Shown here: positions 13,997 to 22,057 of the stretch, piece after piece
How the letters are laid out: every line of letters begins with the position of its first letter
Numbering within the stretch: the stretch's first letter is position 1
NCBI GenBank assembly: GCA_964581365.1
Contig: CAZOOF010000033.1
Location: 1-23,872 of the forward strand
Length of the DNA stretch: 23,872 nt
Direction of reading: 5' to 3'
Source of the DNA: JAITWN01 sp964581365
Lineage (GTDB): Bacteria; Pseudomonadota; Gammaproteobacteria; SZUA-140
Notes under the pieces: generated by a model
Told to the model about the DNA's origin: nothing
Database searches by the model: none
The model's input: the letters and a program-made list of their open reading frames with translations, nothing else
Translations under genes and position numbers: made by a program

Positions 13997-14856
13997 TGCG
14001 CCTGGTGCGCGCGCCGGCCGAGCTGCGTGAAATCCTGCGCGGCTGGCGGCGCGAAGATCACTCCATCGCTCTGGTGCCCACCATGGGCGATCTGCATGAA
14101 GGGCACATGACCCTGGTCGAGCAGGCACGGCATCATGCGTCCCGCGTCGTCGTCAGCGTTTTCGTCAATCCGCTGCAGTTCAATGACGCCGATGATTTTG
14201 CCGCCTATCGGCGCAATCCGGAGGGTGACACGGAGCTGCTGCGTCAGGCGGGAGTCGATGTCCTGTTCATGCCTGATGCGGCGACCATCTATCCGCGCGG
14301 AGTCGGCGCCGGTAGCAGCGTCGTCGTGCCGGAAATCGGCGATACGCTCTGCGGCGCTTTCCGTCCGGGTCATTTCGCGGGGGTGGCCACCGTGGTTGCC
14401 ATCCTGTTCAATCTGGTGCGGCCCGATGCCGCGCTGTTCGGGGAGAAGGATTATCAGCAGTTGCTGCTGATCCGCCGGATGGTCGACGACCTGCATTTCG
14501 GGATCGACATCATCGGTGTGCCGACGGTGCGCGGAGCGGATGGGCTGGCGCTCAGTTCCCGCAATCGCTATCTGCGCGCCGATGAGCGCGCGCATGCGGC
14601 GCGGCTGTATCAGGCGCTGGAGGCGATGCGCACGGATTTGCTGCGGGAGGGTGTGTCCGCAGTCGCCGCGCTCGAGGCGCGTGGCATGGAACAACTGTCG
14701 GCTGCCGGCTTCCGGCCTGAATACGTGGCGATCCGGCGGGCCGCTGATCTCGCTGTGCCGCAGCAGGGCGACAATCAGCTGCGGATACTCGCGGCGGCGT
14801 GGCTCGGCCGGGCGCGGTTGATCGACAACCTGCCTGTGGAGCTGGCGCCGCGCTGA
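13993..14856 (+). CDS. panC: Pantothenate synthetase
   Basis: PanC joins pantoate and beta-alanine using ATP. The 287-residue protein has PTMGDLHEGHMTLV with the HxGH nucleotide motif, VNPLQFN, GEKDYQQL, and the SSRNRYL segment corresponding to KMSKS. The start overlaps the panB stop by ATGA; a second ATG follows immediately at 13996. panD (aspartate decarboxylase, the source of beta-alanine) is not in the window. The operon ends here, before a strong hairpin. Confidence 0.97.
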   Translation: MMRLVRAPAELREILRGWRREDHSIALVPTMGDLHEGHMTLVEQARHHASRVVVSVFVNPLQFNDADDFAAYRRNPEGDTELLRQAGVDVLFMPDAATIYPRGVGAGSSVVVPEIGDTLCGAFRPGHFAGVATVVAILFNLVRPDAALFGEKDYQQLLLIRRMVDDLHFGIDIIGVPTVRGADGLALSSRNRYLRADERAHAARLYQALEAMRTDLLREGVSAVAALEARGMEQLSAAGFRPEYVAIRRAADLAVPQQGDNQLRILAAAWLGRARLIDNLPVELAPR

Positions 14857-14930
14857 GTCCGGGGTTTTCTGCAGGTTCCGGCCATGGCAAGCGTCCGCGG
14901 CGGTTTTCTTCGCACTGATCCTTCATCGTT

Positions 14931-14969
14931 CGATGCCCTGGCCGCTCCTTGCGAGCAACCAGGGCATCG
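14931..14969. terminator. Hairpin between convergent panC and ppc
   Basis: CGATGCCCTGG (14931-14941) and CCAGGGCATCG (14959-14969) form an 11-bp perfect stem; inside, GCTC (14944-14947) pairs with GAGC (14953-14956) around a 5-base loop. No T-run follows on either strand, so it may be a Rho-assisted or RNA-protecting element serving both genes. Nothing else is seen in the 130-base gap. Confidence 0.6.
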
Positions 14970-14985
14970 CTGATCCGAGCCGGTT

Positions 14986-17841
14986 TCAACCGGTATTGCG
15001 CATCCCGGCAGCGATGGCATTGATGGTGCGCAGCAGCGGATCCAGCCAGACCGTTTTCTCGCCCTGATCGGCTTTCGGGTCGCGTGTGCGCTCCAGCAGC
15101 ATGACCTGGATATGGTTCAGCGGATCCAGGTACGGATTACGTCGGCTGAGCGAAAGTCGCAGCGGCGGGTTCTCGTCGATCAGATTCTCGATCTTGGCCG
15201 CGTGCAGGATCTGGTGTACCGTGCGCTCGTACTCCGAACGGATCTGCTGGTAGATACCATCTGCCATCTCGGAATCCACGCACAGATTGGCGTAGCGGCG
15301 CGCAATGCCCATGTCGGCCTTGAACAGCGACATCTGCGTGTTGCTGAGCAGGGCGCGGAAGAACGGCCACTGCTTGTACATCATCCGCAGCTGCCCGATG
15401 CTTCCCGGATTGTCCGCGCACCAGCCTTCCAGCGCCGAACCGATGCCGTACCAGGCAGGGATCGTGTGCCGTGACTGCGCCCAGCCGAATACCCAGGGAA
15501 TGGCCCGTATCGAACCCTTGGTGCGGTCCGAGCGGCGCCGGTGGCTGGGGCGAGAGCCGATGTTCAGCATGCCGATTTCGGTGACCGGCGTCGCTTCGTA
15601 GAAGTAATCGAGGAAATGCGGAGTCTCGTCGACCAGCGCGCGGTAGGCGCGCTCGCCACGGCGGGCCAGGTCGGCCATGATCTCCATGTATCGCGGCTCC
15701 GTCGCCGGAGTTTTCGCGACCAGACTGCGGCTCGCCTTGAGCAGACCGGTGACGCCGACGCCGAGCTCGTACACCGCGGTTTCGCGGTTGCTGTACTTGT
15801 AGGAGACCATTTCCCCCTGCTCGGTGAACTTGATGCGGCCCTGCACGGTACCGGGCGGTTGGGAGAGGATGGCTTCGTGAGTCGGTCCGCCGCCACGGCC
15901 GATGGTGCCGCCGCGACCATGGAATAGACGGTAGTCGATGCCGCGTTCGCCGGTGAGGCGCGCGACGGTGATCTGCGCCTGATAGAGTGACCATGCGGAG
16001 GCGAGAATGCCGCCATCCTTGCACGAGTCGGAGTAGCCGAGCATGATTTCCTGCACGTTGCCGCTCGCCTGCAGCAGCCGGGCATAGATGCTGCTATCGA
16101 GCAGGCGGCTCATCACCGGCTCGATGCGCTGCAGGTCGTCGATGGTTTCGAACAGCGGCGAGACCAGCAGGTGGCAGTACCAGTTGTCTGCCTTGCGTCC
16201 GACCAGGCCGGCGAGGCGTCCGAGCAGCATCACTTCGAGCACATGGCTGGCAGTATGGGTCATCGAGATGACGTAGCTGCCGAAGCACTCGCCGCTCACC
16301 TCGCCGCGCATGCGCGCCATGACATCGAATACTTCCAGGGTTTCGCGCGTCGGTGTCGAAAGGGAGCCGCGGTCGATGTTCAGCGGCTCAATTTCGATCA
16401 GCCGCTCCAGCGTTGCGATACGGCTGTCCTCATCCATCGACGCATAGTCGATGCCGTTGGCAGTGCACAGCTCGGCAACGGCTTCCGTATGCCGCGAGGA
16501 TTCCTGCCGGATATCGAGCTGGGCGAGGAAGAAACCGAAGGTCTCGACCAGCCGGATCAGGTCCTTCAGGCCGAGATCGGCGACCGCCTGATCGCCGTGT
16601 GCGATCAGTGAATCGCGGATGCGGCGGAGCTCTTCGAGGAATTCCTCGGCGGAACGGTATGCGGCATGCGGTGGCGTCAGCGTTGCCTCGCCCTCCTGCT
16701 GGCGACGCAGGTGATCGAGCATCTGCTGCAGCCGGTAGCGCACGATGTAGAGCTTGCGGCGATAGGGCTCGTGACGGAAACGTTCCGGATCCCCCAGCGC
16801 TTTATGCGCCCAGCACTCATCGGCTTCCAGACTGGCGAGGAATTCCGGGCTGGGCGTGCACATCAGGGAGGAATGGGTCAGCTCGTGGCTGAGCTGGACC
16901 ACGCGCGGCAGGTATTCCTTGAGCACGGCGATGGCGTGCATGCGCACCGCCTGCGCCGTCACTTCCGGCGTGACATTGGGATTGCCGTCGCGGTCTCCGC
17001 CTACCCAGGATCCGAAGCGAATGAAGCTCGGCACCACCACCGGCTCGAGGTCTTCGGAGGCATGTCCGTAGACTCTCTCGATCGTCTGCTCCAGCTCCCG
17101 GTACATGAGCGGGACGGCATGGAACAGACTGTCCTCGAAGTAATGGATGCAGTGACGGATCTCGCCGGCGACGTTCGGCCGCTGCATGCGGACTTCGTCA
17201 GTCTTCCACAGCGTCTGGATCTGCGTCTCCAGCAGCCGGATGATGCTGTCGCGGTCATCGCGCGACAGCCGCGGCTCATCGAGCTGCTGGCTGGTGAGGA
17301 AGATCCGGCGCAGCGCCTCCATGATGGTGTGGCGCTTGGATTCGGTCGGATGCGCGGTGATGACCGGGTTGTAGGAGAGGCGGTCGAGCACCTGCTGCAG
17401 TTGGTCGCGGCTGATGTGCTGCCGACGGAATTCGCGCAGGATCTGATCGAAGGAGCCGGTCCACTGCGCCTTGCCGGCGCGCATCTGGCTGCGGCGCAGG
17501 CCGTGCTGATGCGCTTCTTCGGCCAGGTTCACCAGGCTGAAGTAGATGCTGAAGGCGCGCACCACATGGGTGATGGTCTCCGGATCGAGCTTGCGTATGT
17601 AGCGGTCGAGCCGCTGGCGCAGGCGCGGCGAATCGCCCTTGTGCAGGCGAATGGTGCCCTTGCGCAGCGTTTCGACGGCGACGTAGACGCGACCGCCTGC
17701 CTGCGACTGGAGTACATTGCCGAGCAGGCTGCCGAGCAGCTTGACCCGGGCCCGCAGTTTCTTGTCGGCGCCGGATTCGCGCCCGGCGACGGTCCGCGGG
17801 CCGGTGGCCGGGACGATATTGGTGGCTTTGGTCGGATTCAT
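14986..17841 (-). CDS. ppc: Phosphoenolpyruvate carboxylase
   Basis: PEPC fixes bicarbonate onto phosphoenolpyruvate to give oxaloacetate, feeding the TCA cycle. The protein is 951 residues, normal for the long bacterial type. The signatures are ITAHPTES with catalytic H164, GSWVGGDRDGNPNV near 277-290, GYSDSCKDGG with K608, and FHGRGGTIGRGGGP around 640-653. RAIPWVFGWAQSR follows further on, and the C-terminus ends GMRNTG, as in most PEPC. The ATG is at 17839-17841. The N-terminal 25 residues are variable and may be disordered. It lies 30 bases downstream of glgA on the same strand and may share its transcript. No frameshift or lost residue was seen. Confidence 0.98.
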   Translation of the reverse strand: MNPTKATNIVPATGPRTVAGRESGADKKLRARVKLLGSLLGNVLQSQAGGRVYVAVETLRKGTIRLHKGDSPRLRQRLDRYIRKLDPETITHVVRAFSIYFSLVNLAEEAHQHGLRRSQMRAGKAQWTGSFDQILREFRRQHISRDQLQQVLDRLSYNPVITAHPTESKRHTIMEALRRIFLTSQQLDEPRLSRDDRDSIIRLLETQIQTLWKTDEVRMQRPNVAGEIRHCIHYFEDSLFHAVPLMYRELEQTIERVYGHASEDLEPVVVPSFIRFGSWVGGDRDGNPNVTPEVTAQAVRMHAIAVLKEYLPRVVQLSHELTHSSLMCTPSPEFLASLEADECWAHKALGDPERFRHEPYRRKLYIVRYRLQQMLDHLRRQQEGEATLTPPHAAYRSAEEFLEELRRIRDSLIAHGDQAVADLGLKDLIRLVETFGFFLAQLDIRQESSRHTEAVAELCTANGIDYASMDEDSRIATLERLIEIEPLNIDRGSLSTPTRETLEVFDVMARMRGEVSGECFGSYVISMTHTASHVLEVMLLGRLAGLVGRKADNWYCHLLVSPLFETIDDLQRIEPVMSRLLDSSIYARLLQASGNVQEIMLGYSDSCKDGGILASAWSLYQAQITVARLTGERGIDYRLFHGRGGTIGRGGGPTHEAILSQPPGTVQGRIKFTEQGEMVSYKYSNRETAVYELGVGVTGLLKASRSLVAKTPATEPRYMEIMADLARRGERAYRALVDETPHFLDYFYEATPVTEIGMLNIGSRPSHRRRSDRTKGSIRAIPWVFGWAQSRHTIPAWYGIGSALEGWCADNPGSIGQLRMMYKQWPFFRALLSNTQMSLFKADMGIARRYANLCVDSEMADGIYQQIRSEYERTVHQILHAAKIENLIDENPPLRLSLSRRNPYLDPLNHIQVMLLERTRDPKADQGEKTVWLDPLLRTINAIAAGMRNTG

Positions 17842-17871
17842 GCGCCGGCATTATAGCCGATCGTGAGAGAA

Positions 17872-19338
17872 TTACGCGGCCAGTCGCATTGCCTGGCGGT
17901 AAAGATCGAGGTATTGCTGGGCGCTGCGGCGCCAGCTGAAATCCTGCTGCATGCCCCGGAACTGCAGCGATTTCCACAGGCGCGGCTGGCGATAGCAGGC
18001 GAGTGCGCGGTGGATGGCGCCGGTGAGGGCCGCGGGGGTCGGCTCGTCGAAGACGAAGCCGGTGGCGATGCCCGCCTTGGTGGCTTCCGGGGTGGCATCG
18101 ACCACGGTATTGGCCAGGCCGCCGGTGCGATGCACCACCGGCGGGGTGCCGTACCTCAGGCTATAGATCTGGTTGAGGCCGCAGGGTTCGAAGCGTGACG
18201 GCATCACGAACAGGTCGACCGAGCCTTCGATGCGGTGGGCGAGCTCCTCGCTGTAACCCAGGTGAGCGGCGACGCGGCCGGGCCAGGCGGCGACAGCCTG
18301 ACGCAGGCGGTCTTCCAGATGGGGGGCGCCACTGCCCAGCACCACCAGCTGCAGGTTTTCGGCCGCGAGCAATTCCGGCAACGCATCGAGCAGCAGGTCG
18401 AAGCCTTTCTGTTCCACCAGGCGGCCGATCATGCCGAGCAGCGGCGCCGCCGGATCGACGTGCAGTCCCATCTCCGTCTGCAGCGCCGTCTTGTTGATCC
18501 GCTTATCGGGCAGGCTGTAGGCGTTATAGCGGCGGGGAAGGTACGGGTCGCGCGCCGGGTTCCACTGCCGGTAGTCGGCGCCGTTCAGGATGCCGATCAG
18601 GCGATCGGACCGGTGTTTCAGCAGGCTTTCGAGTCCGTAGCCGAACTCGGGCGTCGTAATCTCCCGCGCGTACTGGGGGCTTACCGTGCTCAGCATGTCC
18701 GCGTAGGCCAGGCCGCCCTTGATGAAGGAAAGCTGGCCGAAGAACTCCAGTCCGTGCATCGACCAGAGCTCATCCGGCAGGCCGAGGGCGCGGAACGTTT
18801 CCCAGGGAAACAGTCCCTGGTAGGAGAGATTGTGTATGGTGAATACGGTCGCCGGCCGTTCCGCCTCCAGGCTGAGCAGCGCCGGCACCAGACCCGACTG
18901 CCAGTCATTGCAGTGAACGACGTTCGGTTGCCAGGACAGGCCGGCGGCACCGCGAGCGACGGCGGCGGCGCTTCGGCACAGTACCGCGAAGCGTTCGGCG
19001 TTATCCGGCCAGTCCCCGTTGCCATCGGGCCCATACGGTCCGCCGCCACGCCGGAAGTGCGGGGGCGAATCGACCAGCCATACCACGACCGAGGTGCCGG
19101 GAAGCTGGGATTCGAGCAGGTGCACTGGCGGCAGACCGCCGCCGGGGTCGAGGCTCGCTATCCTGCTTACCTGATCCAGGCGGTCGAGCGCCGACTGGTA
19201 AGCGGGCATCATCAGGCGGATATCGCAGCGCAGCGCTTTGAGCGCAGCCGGCAGTGCGCCGGCGACATCCGCGAGGCCGCCGGTCTTGACGAGCGGATGT
19301 GCTTCGCTGGTGACGAAAAGGATGCGCTCCGAGCTCAT
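17872..19338 (-). CDS. glgA: Glycogen synthase (GT5, ADP-glucose type)
   Basis: GlgA adds glucose from ADP-glucose to the growing alpha-1,4-glucan. The 488-residue protein begins MSSERILFVTSEAHPLVKTGGLADVAGALP, whose KTGGLADV (residues 18-25) binds ADP-glucose. WQPNVVHCNDWQSGLVP and a C-terminal VMPSRFEPCGLNQIYSLRYGT follow, all hallmarks of GT5. Residues 270-450 carry the second Rossmann domain. The ATG is at 19336-19338 with no clear Shine-Dalgarno sequence. No other glycogen genes (glgB, glgC, glgP, glgX) are in the window, so the pathway is split across the genome or only partly present. It is divergent from gnd. Confidence 0.97.
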   Translation of the reverse strand: MSSERILFVTSEAHPLVKTGGLADVAGALPAALKALRCDIRLMMPAYQSALDRLDQVSRIASLDPGGGLPPVHLLESQLPGTSVVVWLVDSPPHFRRGGGPYGPDGNGDWPDNAERFAVLCRSAAAVARGAAGLSWQPNVVHCNDWQSGLVPALLSLEAERPATVFTIHNLSYQGLFPWETFRALGLPDELWSMHGLEFFGQLSFIKGGLAYADMLSTVSPQYAREITTPEFGYGLESLLKHRSDRLIGILNGADYRQWNPARDPYLPRRYNAYSLPDKRINKTALQTEMGLHVDPAAPLLGMIGRLVEQKGFDLLLDALPELLAAENLQLVVLGSGAPHLEDRLRQAVAAWPGRVAAHLGYSEELAHRIEGSVDLFVMPSRFEPCGLNQIYSLRYGTPPVVHRTGGLANTVVDATPEATKAGIATGFVFDEPTPAALTGAIHRALACYRQPRLWKSLQFRGMQQDFSWRRSAQQYLDLYRQAMRLAA

Positions 19339-19633
19339 CGGACAGGCTTCATGGTGTGGTCCATGGGCGCTGGTGTAAGCTTGGCAGCCGGCCCGAAGAT
19401 GGCTGCGGCCATGGCAGTGCTCTTCGTCGGTCTGTTAACAAATCGCCGTCCGAGTCGATATGCGTGAGGCTGTATTTGATTCGTGTTGACGGTACCATAC
19501 CTAACGCGTGCCGCAATGCGTGGACGACTGATCCGGGACGATCGTAAGTACAGCGGTTCTTTATCCCATATAAAACCGGAGACTTCAATAATCGCTCCGT
19601 GCAGTGCAAACCGGATACAGAGGTAGCCGATTC
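19339..19633. other. Intergenic region between divergent glgA and gnd
   Basis: About 295 bases without a gene. It should hold promoters for both directions. TTGACG (19486-19491) and TATAAA (19569-19574) are seen on the plus strand but are too far apart to pair. No clear operator or riboswitch was recognised. AGAGG at 19618-19622 is the likely ribosome binding site for gnd. Confidence 0.4.
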
Positions 19634-20557
19634 ATGAAACTTGGAATGATTGGCCTCGGCAAGATGGGAGGCAACATGGTTCGGCGCTTGCGCCGCGCTG
19701 GCATCGACGTCATCGGACATGATCCCGATGAGGTTGTCAGGCAGCAGCTGGCCGACGAAGTCGGTATGGCGGTTGCTCCTACCATTGCCGGTCTGGTGAA
19801 GCGGCTCGAGCAGCCGCGCGTCGTGTGGCTGATGGTGCCGAGCGGAGACGCCACCGAGCGGGTCATCAAGGAACTGGAGCGCCGGCTCGAACCCGGTGAC
19901 ATCGTCGTCGACGGCGGCAACTCGAACTACAAGGATACGCAGCGCCGGGGCGCCATGCTCGCCCAGTCCAACATCGGTCTCGTCGATGTCGGCACCTCCG
20001 GCGGAGTGTGGGGACTGGAAAATGGTTACTGCCTGATGGCGGGCGGCGAACGGGATCACGTGCGTGCCGTCGAGCCCCTGCTGCAGGCGCTCGCTCCGGC
20101 GGCGGACCGCGGCTGGGTCTATGCCGGTGCGCGCGGCGCAGGCCATTACGCCAAGATGATCCACAATGCCATCGAATACGGCATGATGCAGGCCTATGCC
20201 GAGGGTTTTTCCCTGCTGCATGGCAAGCGCGAGTTCGCGTTCGACGTCGCCGCCGTGGCCGAAGTCTGGCGCCATGGCTCGGTGGTGCGCAGCTGGCTGC
20301 TCGACCTGAGCGCGGATATTCTCAAGGAAGATCCGCTCCTCAGCCGTGGCAGCGGTGTGGTTCCCGATTCCGGTGAGGGCCGCTGGGCAGCGATCGAGGC
20401 CATCAATCAGGGGACGGCGGCGCCCGTGCTGAGCACCGCGCTGCACATGCGCTTCGCAAGTCAGCAGGAGGATGGAGGCTACGCCAATCGCATGCTGTCG
20501 ATGATGCGCAATGCTTTCGGCGGCCACGCCATCCCGGGTGACAAGGCCGCAGACTGA
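19634..20557 (+). CDS. gnd: 6-phosphogluconate dehydrogenase, decarboxylating, short (GntZ-like) type
   Basis: It oxidises and decarboxylates 6-phosphogluconate to ribulose 5-phosphate. The start is ATG 19634 (MKLGMIGLGKMGGNM), with an AGAGG about 11 bases upstream; the frame back to 19604 adds unrelated residues. At 307 residues it is the short form, not the usual 470. The nucleotide site GLGKMG is at 7-12. The second strand ends in acidic D30 (VIGHDPDE), which favours NAD+ over NADP+ by analogy with short-form enzymes. Catalytic K174 and N178 lie in GHYAKMIHNAIEYG. The stop overlaps the zwf start by one base, pairing the two oxidative steps. Cofactor choice is inference. Confidence 0.92.
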   Translation: MKLGMIGLGKMGGNMVRRLRRAGIDVIGHDPDEVVRQQLADEVGMAVAPTIAGLVKRLEQPRVVWLMVPSGDATERVIKELERRLEPGDIVVDGGNSNYKDTQRRGAMLAQSNIGLVDVGTSGGVWGLENGYCLMAGGERDHVRAVEPLLQALAPAADRGWVYAGARGAGHYAKMIHNAIEYGMMQAYAEGFSLLHGKREFAFDVAAVAEVWRHGSVVRSWLLDLSADILKEDPLLSRGSGVVPDSGEGRWAAIEAINQGTAAPVLSTALHMRFASQQEDGGYANRMLSMMRNAFGGHAIPGDKAAD

Positions 20558-22056
20558 TGGACCCCTGCACGCTGGTAATCATCGGCGCGACGGGCAACCT
20601 GACCCGCGCGAAGCTGATGCCAGCGCTGTTCTCGCTCGACGCCGATGGGCGTCTGCAGCCCGAGATGAAAGTGATGGCCTTCGCCCGCGGCCGCGAGTAC
20701 GGCGCGGACGAATGGCGCGAAGAAGTGGCGTCCATGGTTCGCGGCAAGGAGCCCGAGGCCGACGAAACCGCGCTGTTGCGTTTTCTCGGACGCCAGCATT
20801 ACGTGCAGGGGGATCTCGCTGAGTCGGATTCGGTCAGGATGCTGGCGGAGCGGCTGGGAGACGCCGCTTTCGCATCCAATGTGATCTTCTATCTGGCGAT
20901 TCCCCCGACGCATTTCGCGCAGGCCATCGAGAGCCTGAGCTCGGTGGGACTGCTCGACCAGTCCGCCGGCTGGCGCCGGGTCGTCATCGAGAAGCCCTTC
21001 GGTTATGACCTGCTGAGTGCCCGCATGCTGCAGCAGAACCTGCTGCAGCATCTCTCCGAGGGCCAGATCTACCGGATCGACCACTATCTGGGCAAGGCGA
21101 CGGTGCAGAACATTCTGGTATTCCGCTTCGCCAACCTGATGCTCGAGCCGCTGTGGAACCGCAATTACATCGATCACGTACAGATCACGCACTCAGAGAC
21201 CAAGGGCATCGACGGGCGTGCGGGATACTATGAAGGCGCGGGCGCGATGCGGGACATGCTGCAGAGCCACCTGATGCAGCTGCTGGCGCTGGTGGCGATG
21301 GAGCCGCCGGCGATGATGGATGCCCAGTCCCTGCGTGATGAAAAGGTCAAGGTGCTCAAATCCATCCGGCCGATCCCGCAGAGCGCGGTTCACGCTCACG
21401 CCTTCCGGGCGCAGTATGCGCAGGGAAAGATCGACGGTCAGCCCGTTCCCGGTTATCAGGAAGAGCCAGGCGTGGCGGAGGGGAGTTCGACCGAGACCTA
21501 TGCGGCGCTCAAGCTCTACATCGACAACTGGCGCTGGCGCGGAGTGCCGTTCTATCTGCGCACCGGAAAGCGGTTGACCGAGGCTTCATCCGCGATCTGC
21601 ATCCGCTTCAAGGAGCCGCCTCACCATCTGTTTCGCAATACGCCGCTGGAACGGGTCTCCCCCAACTGGCTGCTCATGGGCATACAGCCGGCGGAATGCC
21701 TGAAGATGGAAATTCAGGTCAAGGTGCACGGACTGGAGATGCGGACCCGCACCATCAGTCTGGACGCAAGCTATCGCACGCGCGGCGAAAAGCAGTCCGA
21801 TGCCTACGAGGAACTGCTGCTCGATGTCATGATCGGCGACCAGTCGCTGTTCCTGCGCTATGACGAGGTCGAATGGGCCTGGCGGGTGGTGGATCCGGTG
21901 CTGATGGTCTGGTCCATGGAGCGCGATTACATGAGCACCTATCCGGCAGGCACCTGGGGACCGCGCGGAACCCATCGTCTGTTCGATCGTGAAGACCAGT
22001 TCTGGCGTCACAGCCTCGGGGTCGAGGGTTGTGACGTCGCAGCCGAGTCCTACTGA
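20557..22056 (+). CDS. zwf: Glucose-6-phosphate 1-dehydrogenase
   Basis: Zwf oxidises glucose 6-phosphate to 6-phosphogluconolactone, the entry to the pentose phosphate and Entner-Doudoroff pathways. The 499-residue protein has the dinucleotide loop near the start, EKPFG at 145-149 and the active-site signature RIDHYLGK at 173-180, with ETYAALKLYIDNWRW and FYLRTGKRL downstream. The N-terminal loop reads GATGNLTRAKL instead of the common GASGDLAKRKL. The ATG overlaps the gnd stop by one base. No lactonase gene (pgl) is next to it; the next gene, pgi, begins one base after the stop. Confidence 0.97.
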   Translation: MDPCTLVIIGATGNLTRAKLMPALFSLDADGRLQPEMKVMAFARGREYGADEWREEVASMVRGKEPEADETALLRFLGRQHYVQGDLAESDSVRMLAERLGDAAFASNVIFYLAIPPTHFAQAIESLSSVGLLDQSAGWRRVVIEKPFGYDLLSARMLQQNLLQHLSEGQIYRIDHYLGKATVQNILVFRFANLMLEPLWNRNYIDHVQITHSETKGIDGRAGYYEGAGAMRDMLQSHLMQLLALVAMEPPAMMDAQSLRDEKVKVLKSIRPIPQSAVHAHAFRAQYAQGKIDGQPVPGYQEEPGVAEGSSTETYAALKLYIDNWRWRGVPFYLRTGKRLTEASSAICIRFKEPPHHLFRNTPLERVSPNWLLMGIQPAECLKMEIQVKVHGLEMRTRTISLDASYRTRGEKQSDAYEELLLDVMIGDQSLFLRYDEVEWAWRVVDPVLMVWSMERDYMSTYPAGTWGPRGTHRLFDREDQFWRHSLGVEGCDVAAESY

Positions 22057-22057
22057 C

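Noticed and set aside
16666..17856. Plus-strand open frame of 396 codons opposite ppc
   Set aside because: Antisense to the conserved N-terminal part of phosphoenolpyruvate carboxylase; no independent support.
19336..19353. Five-codon upstream frame (M-K-P-V-R) whose stop overlaps the glgA start
   Set aside because: Too short to tell from chance; there is no ribosome binding site and no regulatory pattern such as repeated control codons.
19349..20527. Minus-strand open frame of 392 codons opposite gnd
   Set aside because: Antisense shadow of gnd, with no recognisable family.
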